Of a DNA stretch of 64,000 nt, positions 11,457 to 22,436 are shown piece after piece. Below the pieces are notes generated by a model. It saw only the letters and a list, made by a program, of their open reading frames with translations, searched no databases and was not told the DNA's origin. Source of the DNA: Molanna angustata. Lineage: Eukaryota > Arthropoda > Insecta > Trichoptera > Molannidae. The stretch is taken from assembly GCA_963576475.1 (NCBI GenBank), contig OY754969.1, positions 22,293,216-22,357,215 on the forward strand. Reading direction: 5' to 3'. Numbering within the stretch: the first letter of the stretch is position 1; every line of letters starts with the position of its first letter. Position numbers and translations under genes: made by a program.

Positions 11457-12335
11457 CTGACAGGCGCCATTGTACTATAAGCGTTTTTTGGTGTAAATGT
11501 CAAATTTGATTTTGAAATGGCGATTTTTGCTACTAAACCTTTATTTTATGTAGAAACGTATATATATTTGAAAACAGTGGATGCGTAAAAACATCGTGGG
11601 ATAGTTTCTCAAAATTAGTCATCATGCCTATTTATAAACCAGACAATGTACATTGCTTGTGAAATTGACAAGTGAAAACTTCATGTATAATTCAATAGGA
11701 TAATTAATATTAATTATAAAAAAAATTAATAAAATATTTACTAGTGCACGTTCAAGCACGGTACACAAAAGCATTCTAAGTGATATTACAATTAGGAATA
11801 TAAAAAAATGGATATCTGGTTGTTTTGCTCGAATATTGAAAGAATTTTTTTTGTAACAAGTCTGGGGAATCCACAAAATTATTGACCAACTTAAACAAAT
11901 ATTTAATATCAACTATAGGGTCCTGTGGTTTGCCAGAGTTACTAAATTATGGTAATCGATTGATTCAGCATAATTACTTAAATTGAGACTAAGGAGAAAA
12001 TCAAGATGAGAAGCAAACTTTTGCTGGATTCTTTCGATTCTGTCGTTATAAGATGAATAGTGAGGATTCCAAACCACAGATCCAACCTCTAAATGACTCC
12101 TAACAAGAAAGTTGTAAAGGACCGTCAGTGTAACAACTGATCTAAATGGCTTAGAAACTCTTAAAACAAACCCAAGCATTTTATAAGATTTATCAACAAT
12201 TGAATTAACATGAGATTTGAACAAGAGCTTGTAATCCAGAATTAATCTAAAGTCCCTGAATTTAGTACATCGCTTAATAGCAATTGTATTTAGATTGTAA
12301 TTATAAGAAATCGGACTGAGACTGCGACTAAAGGT

Positions 12336-13030
12336 AGGCGCGCATGGAAGCTAATTTCATCGGCCGATTAATTATCGGTGAGCTACAACATACGAATTAC
12401 ATGTAAGAGCGCGCATGAAAGCTAACAGAATCGGCCGATTTAAAATCTGTGACGAGACACAAAAAAATCGGCCGATCGAGATCGGCCGATTTTTTGTATC
12501 CGATACTGTTGTATGAGAGGGCGCGCATGGCGCATGCTCACCGATAATTTAATCGTCCGAGCGCAGTAGATCGAGAAGTACGTTGTCAGTGTTGTCAAAC
12601 GAAATGTCAGAAAACATGGATGAAATAAATATTGATTCCGAACAATTAATTATATATGTTGAAGCACGTCCTTCATTGTATGATTAAAAATTAAGCGAAA
12701 TATTAATAACTGGTTGAGAACAGCTAAATCATAATAAAAAACTGAATTGGGTAAGTTATTACTTAATTGATTAATAGTTAAATAGGAAATTTAATAAATA
12801 TTCTACTTAATGATAAAAAAATCCATATTTCTAATCATATGTATATTAAAACTTGCGAATATACATATTGTATTTTAAATATGTGAATGTTGACCGCCGT
12901 GTTATTTCCAATCGTACGATTCTATAAGCTTCCATGCGCGCTAGTACCGATCGGCCGATTATTATCGGCCGATTAATTTATCGGCCGATAATAATCGGCC
13001 GATTAATTTTAGCTTCCATGCGCGCCTTAC
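12336..13030 (+). mobile_element. 695-bp DNA element with 8-bp target duplication and TCGGCCGA subterminal repeats
   Basis: Flanked by the direct repeat CTAAAGGT at 12328-12335 and 13031-13038. Ends are inverted: AGGCGCGCATGGAAGCTAA at left, and GTAAGGCGCGCATGGAAGC in reverse complement at right. Eight copies of (A)TCGGCCGA(T) cluster in the two subterminal zones, plus extra internal copies of the GCGCGCATG motif near 12411, 12521 and 12930. Such subterminal repeats usually bind transposase. The 8-bp duplication suggests hAT-like or P-like integration; superfamily undetermined. No transposase inside. Confidence 0.75.
12604..12762 (+). pseudogene. Remnant of a MADF-type DNA-binding protein first exon
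   Basis: ATG at 12604 opens MSENMDEINIDSEQLI, then YVEARPSLYD and a stop at 12685. Continuing past it gives KLSEIL, another stop, and EQLNHNKKLNW before GGTAAGT, a plausible splice donor. LIxxVExRPxLYD...W is the start of a MADF domain, known from accessory proteins of PIF/Harbinger-type transposons. Two in-frame stops and the missing remainder make it nonfunctional. The assignment rests on a short motif. Confidence 0.5.
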
Positions 13031-13165
13031 CTAAAGGTTAATATTACATTTTGATATGTTTAATGAAAGTCTGTTTAATGTAATGCACATTATGTAGATA
13101 ATCTATTAAGATCCTCTTGCAAACCATGACTATCATCTAAGTTTTTTGAATACCTAACTGCTAAC

Positions 13166-13554
13166 TAGGACTATGCCTGTTTAGAGGACCAATCAACTTT
13201 CTTACTAATAAAGTACACATGATAAGCTCCTTGTGCTTATTTGTTCCAGAGTTCAATACTTCAATAGTAGACAAAATGATAACATTTTTCAATTATACCT
13301 TAACTACAAATATTGATACGAACGGACTGATGGGAAGAATTTGCTCAAACTATAATACTTTCCTTAATCATGTAGATATTTATTATTTAAAATATGATTA
13401 TTTCAAAAATAAACGGAAGAAAAATTATAATTCCTCTCGAGAGCATTTATGATGTAAAAAACCAACTGTCCACTTCATCCTTTCCTCAAACCCCTTCTGA
13501 CCTTTTTTCTTTAATTAATTATACATTTCTTTCAAAACGCAATCGCAGTGTCAA
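13166..13554. other. AT-rich stretch, nothing recognised
   Basis: Short open frames of 75-77 codons exist on the plus strand but show no domain or conserved motif; I treat them as chance. Confidence 0.4.
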
Positions 13555-13965
13555 CCTTGACGTATTCAAACGAAACCTGGACATAGCAGAAGTCGCACGA
13601 AAGCAGTTGCAGTTGCAATAAGATCGCATTTGTAATGTAAGATGAAGAAAGATGTAATTAACAGAAAGAAAGTTAAGACATTGAGATTGTCTGGCCACTT
13701 GGAAAGAATGAATGAGGATCGCCAGACGAAGAAAATAACAGGGGCGGACAAAAATGGAATAAGAGGTCGGGGTCGCCCAAGAAAAGGATGGCACGATATT
13801 CTGAAAGGTTGAAATGTAAGCGTGAACAACACAAGAAAATTGTGTATAATAGATGTATAAATGATGCGATGAATGTGTGCCATGACAGTAAAAAAAAAAT
13901 GTGGCGTTCGGTTTTCTCTGGCTACCTCGCGAGGTACATGGCGTGATGGTATGTATGTATGTAGG
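13555..13965 (+). pseudogene. RTE-like LINE ORF2 3' end
   Basis: Starts within the segment matching YASETWTWQKSHESRINAVEM of the copy at 28.8 kb (here NLDIAEVARKQ in a shifted frame), then LATWKE/RLSGHLERMNEDRQTKK, GIRGRGRPRKGWHDI, and a peptide ending KMWRSVFSGYL. It ends in GGCGTGATGGTATG followed by (TATG)n. Multiple frameshifts. Confidence 0.7.
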
Positions 13966-13987
13966 TATTTGATCGATGCGACGTTAA

Positions 13988-14160
13988 AGCCGGGTGCAAA
14001 CCAAAAGCTAACCTAAGTTATTTAATGTTAATTCGCATAGCTGAGGTCATTTTCCATATTAGCTCACATAGTTTGCGGTATGCACACTTGTATGAAAAAC
14101 GATCTCAGCTATACGAGCTAAGGTAAACTAACTTAGCTTAGCTTTTGGTCTGAAACCGGC
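13988..14160. mobile_element. Fold-back MITE with TTAA target duplication
   Basis: TTAA occurs at 13984-13987 and 14161-14164. Arms of about 70 bp are inverted: left AGCCGGGTGCAAACCAAAAG, right reverse complement GCCGGTTTCAGACCAAAAG, both continuing CTAAxCTAAGTTA and later CGxATAGCTGAG. TTAA duplication is typical of piggyBac-type integration; no coding. Confidence 0.8.
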
Positions 14161-14164
14161 TTAA

Positions 14165-14950
14165 TGCAACTATAGGAAAATATGTATGTAAAGCAAATAA
14201 AAGGTTATATTATAAATAAATGGTCATCGATACATAGTACGCAATAAGTAGTAAAGTTGTTCAAAAGTTTCAGAAACCAATTTAACAAAAGTTTTATAAA
14301 ATTCCTATGCGCATATTTAAAAATAGACTGAGGGGTCGTTGCAGAATAAGATAAAAATATCTGCCCCGTTTCACAAACTTAGGGTGAGTTTGTACGATAT
14401 AAATCGAGGTAAACATTTGTAGGCATAATACAAATCGAAGAATTACTATTATTCAAAAGTTTTGTAAAGGTTATATACCTAAACAGTGATTTATTTCCTG
14501 TTTTGGTAACGGGTAAATAAAGGGAAACATTATTTTGTAGGTTGGTTCGTGTCATTGAGTCCCCATTAAAATATGCTTAGGTTGATTTTTATCGATGTAT
14601 AATACGAGTCCCAACGTAAATTAAATCGTTGAAAACTTAAAGCTTGAAAATATATTAATTATACCAAAACGTGCAACGTAATCGCGTCCTTATACCATCG
14701 ATTTTATGCGTAAATAAAATTGATATTATAAATTGAGTTAATGGAAATATTACACGCACCTATGAAGACATTACAATGAAATGTAATTATTTTTCGTCGT
14801 TTTGCATTAAGGGAAATTAAAATTTAATAAAAACTATCATTATGATGGATTTTATAACGATTGATTATTAAGTGAATATTTAATCAATTGAAAAGTAAAC
14901 ACTGATTGGTGTATGCATTATAATTAGGTACCTTTTTTTCCTTTTCGCCA
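14165..14950. other. AT-rich stretch, nothing recognised
   Basis: No gene or known repeat visible. Confidence 0.4.
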
Positions 14951-14954
14951 TACT

Positions 14955-15136
14955 GGGGGGCAAGTATGGTCAAACGGAGGAATCAAAACCCTCATAATAA
15001 CCTATATTATGGATATAATTATCTCATGGAGTTCTATAATGTCTTCAGATGTTATAGAACTCCAAAAGATAATTAAACCCATGATATGGGTTATCATAAG
15101 GGTATTGAATCCTCCGTTTAACCAGACTTTCCCCCC
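14955..15136. mobile_element. Fold-back MITE, family F (near-complete hairpin)
   Basis: Two arms of about 88 bp are inverted with roughly 80-85% identity: GGGGGGCAAGTATGGTCAAA at left, GGGGGGAAAGTCTGGTTAAA in reverse complement at right, both then CGGAGGA...CCCTxATxATAACC and ending GGAGTTCTATAA near the centre. Related copies lie at 24868-25014 and half of one at 50815-50900. Confidence 0.8.
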
Positions 15137-15335
15137 TGATTTGAATTTGAATAAGGTATAATTTTTACATAAAATAGTATCATCCTCAGCGTCACAACCC
15201 ATGGTGGGACCTAACTGCCTACAAGAATCTACATACTGCTCTATGTTACTAATTAGTTATAAAATGTTACTAAGTTACCTACTAAATTAAATGTTATCAA
15301 TGTTACTAAATTATTCGATCAGTAGTTTTCATTAA

Positions 15336-15620
15336 TTCATTCATACCATCACGGTATATCCCACAATATGAGGTAACCAGCGACAGGTGTGCGTGGGTGT
15401 GAATTACCTTATAAAAGTGAGCACAACACATGCGTGTACATCCACACACCAAGCTCGTCTCACCTAAAAGGGGACCAATTTCAGAATGGGCGGTAAACCT
15501 CATTGCTGAGCTACGTGAGATGTTAATGTTGCGTGTTGTATTTTCGATTACCCGCCTTTTATGGGACACGGAAAACAATGATATATTAGTGGAAGCACTA
15601 TTCTAAGCCGGTGCCTCACA
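15336..15620 (-). repeat. Repeat family B copy (SINE-like, RTE-like tail)
   Basis: Reverse complement reads GTGxCTCACCGGCTTAGAATAG..., TCCCATAAAAGGCGGGTAATCGAAAA, ...CACCGCCCATTCTGA..., ...GGTTACCTCATATTGTGGGA..., CCGTGATGGTATGAATGAA (in pieces). Seven copies occur in this window on both strands. No open frame is shared; the 3' end resembles that of the RTE-like LINEs. Confidence 0.75.
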
Positions 15621-16020
15621 CCGTAAATATAAAATACATTACTTTTACATAATAATGAATATATAGAATTTTAAGATTGCATAAATTCTGGGTTCTATTT
15701 TTTTTCTTTTCATTTTTCTTTTAGTTTTTGGTTTTCTTATGCTTGTTTTTCTTTCATTTTATTTTTATTGTACTTCACAATCTATATATTTTGTAAATTT
15801 ATTTGTGTATTTTTTTTAATTAATATTTTTTGTTTTTATAAATAGGCATCCATGCATGTATGTATGTATGTATGTGTATTTTGCTTCGTGGTTCATGAAC
15901 ATATGTTTTAATAATTTGTAATTGTGTATGTAAAAGCCCATTTAGGCGTTCGTATAAATAAATAAATAATAATATGAAATGATCTTTTCGTGGCATAGTT
16001 TAATTGAAAATTTATAAAAC
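15621..16020. other. T-rich and AT-rich stretch with short tetranucleotide run
   Basis: Contains (GTAT)n near 15855-15875 and an AAATAAATAAATAA tail near 15955-15970, suggesting the decayed end of a LINE. No coding. Confidence 0.4.
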
Positions 16021-16023
16021 AAA

Positions 16024-16465
16024 TGGGTTGTGGCCAACGCTGTTCTCCTCACAACCAAGTCACTACACAAAGTATTCAAATGTTCAGCATTTTCATGAAA
16101 TGAGTATTTTTAATTATTCTGATATATTTATAAATATTTTATAATGAAAACTTTATAATTCTTTAATGCCAATTTATGAATGGGATGTGCCTGGGAAGGG
16201 ATCCTTCAAAATTTAAGGAGGTCTAAGCGAATATTAGATATAAAAATTTGCAAAAATTGAAAATAATCGAATGAGTCTAAAATCGATAAAGTAAAATAAA
16301 TATGCCGTATATAGTACATACATATGCATACAGCACATAGCACATATATCACATAGTACACAGACACATTGTGATGAAACTTTAGAATACAATCTCAGTA
16401 TGAAAAAAACTGCAATAAGAATTCATAATTTCCCACAATATCCCCTTGGGTTAGTGATGAGTAAA
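16024..16465 (-). repeat. Repeat family A copy
   Basis: Minus-strand copy. It begins (at 16465) TTTTTACTCATCACTAACCC AAGGGGATATTGTGGGAA and ends with the GTTGTGAGGAGAACAGCGTTGGCCACAACC end. Same internal order as the other copies (GCAGTTTTTTTC, ATACTGAGATTGTATTCTAAAG, ATAGACTCATTCGATTATTTTC in parts). Confidence 0.75.
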
Positions 16466-17122
16466 AAACACATTGACACGACGAAAAATATTGCATAATT
16501 TTTTACTAAAGAGAGTTTTTATATGTGCCTACTAAATTTTACAAAGAAAATATCATTTTAATTGGCACACCAAGGCACACACTAATTTGTACATATTGTG
16601 AAGTAGTATTTGCTGATACTCAATAAGAAATAAAAAAATGTCTGATTTCCACGAAAATTTGTTGGAAAAGGTTTAGAAAAGCTTAATTAAAAGTGTGACA
16701 CACCGAAATATGCATAAAAGTAGATGACAATATTTTTTGAGAAATTACGTTTAGTTGAAAAAAATGTAAACACACGCGTTACACATAACAATGAAATCAA
16801 GACCAAAAATTGTGTTTATGATAAACGATAAAACGTCCTTACATTCTGTTTACAAAATGAATGTTTTGTTCTGTAAAATAAGCATCCCACATGTTACGGG
16901 TAAAAAAATTAAGCAAATATTATACCAGAGAGAGAGATATGGTAGGTAATATGAGATACAACCTGAATATTAAATTATTATGGTGGATAAACATACGAAA
17001 TGTAATGCGAGTAAATAAATTGACAGGGCCAGGGATTATTTTGAAATGGGAAGAAGATATGTAATCAAATACCTATGTATTCGTAATCAATAGATACAAA
17101 AATAATTTTAATAATATAAATT
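16466..17122. other. AT-rich stretch, nothing recognised
   Basis: No gene or defined repeat seen. Confidence 0.4.
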
Positions 17123-17139
17123 GATTTCCTTATAGTAAA

Positions 17140-17492
17140 CTGAATGCTGAGATGGTCCGCGGCTGTCACTATAATGGACAAAATTAGAAACGAATATATT
17201 CGTGGTAGCTTTGGGGTCGCGCCCATCCCGGAGAAAATGAAAGAAACCAGACTCCGATGGTATGTGAATAGAAGGGGAGACGATTACGTGGTCAGGGTGG
17301 CCCTAAATATTCCCACACCACCCAGAGCTAGAGGTCGTCCACAGGCCACCTGGTGGACGAGTATTGAGAGAGAGCTGAGAAAGCACCAGCTGACCAGTGA
17401 GATGACACATGACAGAAAGACGTGGAGACTGCGTACCAAGAGGGCCGACCCCAGATGAACTAGGAAGAGGACCAGCCAAAGAAGAAGAAGAA
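17140..17492 (+). pseudogene. RTE-like LINE insertion, 5'-truncated, with 17-bp target duplication
   Basis: The frame 17144-17458 encodes the C-terminus of an RTE-like ORF2: MLRWSAAVTIMDKIRNEYIR, GSFGVAPIPEKMKETRLRWY, ALNIPTPPRARGRPQATWW and a terminal KTWRLRTKRADPR, then stop, a short UTR and a (GAA)n tail. The insertion lies between direct repeats of GATTTCCTTATAGTAAA at 17123-17139 and 17493-17509. The frame is unbroken, so this is a fairly recent, dead-on-arrival copy. Confidence 0.85.
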
Positions 17493-17627
17493 GATTTCCT
17501 TATAGTAAATTGTATTCGACCTATTTATTCCTTTTTAAAAAATCATACTCCTTTTCTATTTCAAACATATACTCGTGCTCATGTCGATAGTTAAAATAAA
17601 AAGATTTGTAAGTGCTTTCGTAAACGT

Positions 17628-18114
17628 AACTCCTCAATACCTTAATGGGATATAGTGGGAAGTAATGAATTCGGAATTTTAAAGGTATTTTTTATTGTTG
17701 CAGATTATCAGCTAGTATCATGCAGAGATTGTATATATCTGTGTGTACTATGTGCTATGAACGGCGTGTTTATTCTATTTAACCGATTATAGCCTAAAGT
17801 ACTCATTCTAATCTTCAAATTTTGAACATTTGTATATCTAGTACTCGCTTAGACCCCATTGGATTTTGATATGTGATCAGTGCTTCTAACTTTTTTACTG
17901 CCAAATATTTTTATTTTCAAATTACTAAAAAGGCACATCGCTTTCATAAAATGGCATTGAATAATGATCAAGTTTTCATAGTAAAATATTAAATAAAAAA
18001 TCATTTAACAAACTCGAACAAACTGATTTCATGAAAATGCTGAAAATTTTCCATGCAAAATTTGAAGTGACTTGGTAGTGAGGAATGTAAAGTTGACCAC
18101 AACCCACTCGTTTT
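17628..18114 (+). repeat. Repeat family A copy
   Basis: Begins ACTCCTCAATACCTTAATGG and GATATAGTGGGAAGTAATGA; ends GACTTGGTAGTGAGGAATG then GTTGACCACAACCCACTCG. About 490 bp, with internal deletion relative to the copy at 31668. Confidence 0.75.
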
Positions 18115-18129
18115 TATGTATAAAATTTT

Positions 18130-18375
18130 ATTTAAATAATAAAATTAATAAAGGGTGCTGTGGTGCAGAGTGCAGACATACATTGAATATCATGATGAAA
18201 TATTTTAGTATAATAACTATAATGAAAAAACTAAACTACATTGTGATGAAACTTTCAGAATACAATCTCAGCATGATACAAGTTGATAATCTGCAATAAA
18301 AATAGCCTTGAAATTGCGAAATTATAAACTCCCCACTATATTCCCTTGGGTGAGTGAGGAGTAAATCTGTTAACG
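18130..18375 (-). repeat. Repeat family A fragment
   Basis: Minus-strand 5' part only: from 18375 it reads ACTCCTCACTCACCCAAGGG, AATATAGTGGGGAGTTTATA, then TTTTTATTGCAGATTATCAAC and ATGCTGAGATTGTATTCTG. Its 3' end is missing. Confidence 0.7.
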
Positions 18376-18379
18376 AATG

Positions 18380-18955
18380 TATTGATCAATATTGAGAGTT
18401 GGCTACACGTACAACCATATATTTATAAGAGATTATTGGGAATGTTTATTTTTGGTATTGTAAAAAGTATATTGTTTAAAAAATGAATACACCCTTTTAA
18501 CATTTTCAAAACGTATGTGGTTTTGACACTACAGTTATCACAATCGCATTTGTATTGAAACCGCAATTCGTGTTATTGCAATGAGGGTATGATATGGTTG
18601 AAACAGGGCAATTCCATAGTCACTGATGTAACATCGAGAGGCAAATTCAAATGTTACTTATTTTCAAAGATAACATGTTTGTTTTTTTATTCCTATATCA
18701 TATACCTATGTATAGAAAATTATTATTGACACATTTACATAACATTTATCATCATTTAAAGGCAAAAATAGTAAAAAAAAAAGATTTTTCCCGGACATAC
18801 ATAATATGAAATTGACATGATAAAACATTAAATAAAATTTCAAAAATGATAAAAGCATATAAATAACAGTAAAAAAATGTATGACCGAAGTACAATTTGC
18901 ATTTCACTGACATATTATGTGCAAATTGATGAGAATATTAAAATGAATAAAGTAA
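18380..18955. other. AT-rich stretch, nothing recognised
   Basis: No gene or defined repeat seen. Confidence 0.4.
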
Positions 18956-18984
18956 GAATAAAATGGCCAATAGAGGACCTACCC

Positions 18985-19080
18985 ATTAGGGATTGAAATT
19001 GCTGGATCCCACACCCAGCACATTTTTCGGCTTGCTAGATCCAGCAAAATGCGCTTGATCCAGCGCTGCGGATCCGTAAT
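18985..19080. repeat. Cluster of GGATCC/GATCCAGC motifs
   Basis: Four related motifs (TGGATCCC, AGATCCAGC, TGATCCAGC, CGGATCC) lie within 60 bp right after TTAGGGATTGAAATTGC. Such clusters occur in subterminal regions of hAT-type elements, but no partner end was found. Confidence 0.3.
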
Positions 19081-19534
19081 TAATTAATTTTCAAAATAAT
19101 GGCGTAAAAGTCCACGTTGTTTCAATAAAACATTAAGATTACATGTAAAATCGTAACACCTGTTACATAGAAATATTTTTTTTAAAAAAGTTGTCATACG
19201 AGTATCCAAGAAAGATATTTGGAGATTTGCCAATATTGAAAAGAAAGTCATTGCGACTCAAAAAAGACAAAACCATTGGAAAGTTTTTTCTATGAGCGTT
19301 TTAGCGTCTGCCGATATTAGAGGTTTTAGACCTTCTTCAACCACACCAGCTGGTTCAGGGTGGATTAGGAGAGGGGGAGGACAGTACCACTATAGCATCA
19401 CTTAAGTGTGTTCTCCTCCGAGAACTGCTCTAAAAATGAGATAAATATTGAGAAAAATAATTGTGTAAGAGGACATCCAAAATAAAATGAAGAAATGTCG
19501 GTATTTACCAACGAAAAAAGCGGACAAATAATAT

Positions 19535-19935
19535 TGATAGTTTTTTTTTTGTTTAATGGCAATTCACCCTACAGAGAGTGCTTTTTGCCTTGGTGGAATT
19601 ACCATAAATTGGTTGAATTTGTTAAAATTAAATTAATTAGAGTTGGATGTTATTTGACTTTAAGAAGCTAAGCAATATGTTTGTTAATTTAAAATTTTGG
19701 ATCGACATTATATATGACATATTGATTGGGGATGTGCAAGTAATTTTTACCAGATTAAAATAAAATAAATTGTTAGAAGATATACGGTTGAAGCAATTAA
19801 AAAATAAATGGTCAAGAGTCTCCTCCTCCTGACCACATTCACAAAGTGGACTGTTAATAACATTAATTTTGTAAAGGTGGGAAGCAACAAGACAATGGCC
19901 AATTCTCATACGCGTGATACAAGATATGTCCCCCC
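19535..19935 (-). pseudogene. LINE ORF2 C-terminus (RNase H-type family) and 3' end
   Basis: Minus frame encodes RGDISCITRMRIGHCLVASH, LYKINVINSPLCECGQEEE, TLDHLFFNC: the Cys-rich C-terminal motif (CxCG...H...C) that follows RNase H in some LINEs. After the stop, a UTR shared with the copy at 41210-41807 ends AGGGTGAATTGCC, TTAAACAAAAAAAAA. The first residues of the apparent open frame (MNYQYQYQY) come from a TATTGA-rich repeat and not the LINE. Confidence 0.75.
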
Positions 19936-20030
19936 TAGAGAGTAGATATTGATATTGATATTGATAGTTCATATTGATATTGATAGATATTGATAGTTAT
20001 TATTCCCCCCTAGATATTGATAGTTCATCC
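19936..20030. repeat. TATTGATA-rich simple repeat
   Basis: Imperfect repeats of GATATTGATA(GTT) between two LINE pieces, with CCCCCCTAGA occurring twice (19929 and 20006), suggesting local duplication. Confidence 0.6.
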
Positions 20031-20059
20031 TTGTTATGCCACTACACGTTAGAATATAT

Positions 20060-20356
20060 TTATAGATATTCAAAACAGTTGTAAGACCTGCAATTTTATA
20101 CGGAACAGAGTGCTGGACATCATAAAAAATGCAGGCACAACAGGTGCACACGACTGAAATGAAGATGTTGCGCTGGGCAAGTAGTGTAACACGCCTTGAT
20201 AAAATTCGCAACGAGTACGTCAAAGAATCCTTCGAGGTAGCCCCAACAGACGAAAAATTGAAAGAGGGCAGCCAGCGACGGTATGGCCATGTTATGGGAA
20301 GGGAGGACACCTACTCCGTCAAAAACTGTGCTCGGTATCCCCTCAATGCCTCATCT
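20060..20356 (+). pseudogene. RTE-like LINE ORF2 fragment
   Basis: Reads KTVVRPAILYGTECWTS, a stop, then QQVHTTEMKMLRWASSVTRL, DKIRNEYVKESFEVAP and RRYGHVMGREDTYSVKN, the same family as 17140-17492 and 62330-62700. Breaks off before the GRGRP block. Confidence 0.75.
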
Positions 20357-20357
20357 T

Positions 20358-20470
20358 AATTATAATTATAATCATCTTTCACCCAATTATAATCATCTTT
20401 CACCCCAATTATAATCATCTTTCCCCAATTATAATCATCTTCCCTCAATTATAATCATCTTTCACCCCAA
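20358..20470 (+). repeat. Minisatellite, unit about 20-22 bp, five copies
   Basis: Consensus CAATTATAATCATCTTTCACC repeated with small changes. It abuts the LINE fragment and may be its tail. Confidence 0.9.
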
Positions 20471-20652
20471 ATGAGATTGAAAGAGACGAAATTATATTAA
20501 GTTATAGCAGTGTGACAAAGCGAATACAGCAGAATACCTCTGTTTACCTACAAGCGAATATGACTTCACTACTCTAGTTTACTTAAAATAAAAATAACTA
20601 TCGAAGAATCCATATAAATGTATTAGTTATCGAATGAATATGCAGCATGAAA

Positions 20653-21144
<492 letters not shown>

Positions 21145-21172
21145 ATTTACTCCCCTCCGCGAGAGCCTGAAA

Positions 21173-22400
<1,228 letters not shown>

Positions 22401-22436
22401 CATTTCCAAATCACTTGAAAGAGTGATTTGGAAATG
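22401..22436. repeat. Perfect hairpin at the LINE 5' junction
   Basis: CATTTCCAAATCACT and its exact complement flank TGAAAG. It lies where LINE coding sequence begins, so it may be an inversion made during insertion. Confidence 0.85.

Larger units (their letters stand above)
2628..11477. mobile_element. Two-gene DNA transposon, ISL2EU-like, apparently intact
   Basis: Proposed boundaries are TA target duplications at 2626-2627 and 11478-11479, with ends starting TAGTCC (left) and TAGTAC (right, reverse complement). The terminal inverted similarity is imperfect, but both ends carry a block reading roughly TGACGTCAxGxTATTGTA. Inside are two convergent intact genes: a SWIM-like/YqaJ nuclease (plus) and a THAP plus DDE transposase (minus). 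From memory, a THAP-transposase paired with a YqaJ nuclease and a TA target duplication is the signature of the ISL2EU group. The length of 8.85 kb is inflated by an internal tandem array, intron duplications and a nested fold-back element. The two-gene association is strong; the exact ends are less certain. Confidence 0.7.
11720..13165 (-). pseudogene. Jockey-like LINE ORF2 C-terminal half, split by a nested element
   Basis: Minus-strand blocks in order: GLQEDLNRLS (about 13145), LSLNISKCN, then after removal of 12336-13030 plus one 8-bp repeat ILTFSRSLSPISYNYNLN, FRDFRLILDYKLLFKSHV, LYNFLVRSHLEVGSVVWNPH, IERIQQKFASHL, and in another frame FVDSPDLLQKKFFQY. This is the region after the RT catalytic motif of jockey-like LINEs. 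At least three frameshifts or stops make it dead. The reading across the nested element is restored only if the 8-bp repeat is a target duplication. Confidence 0.8.
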
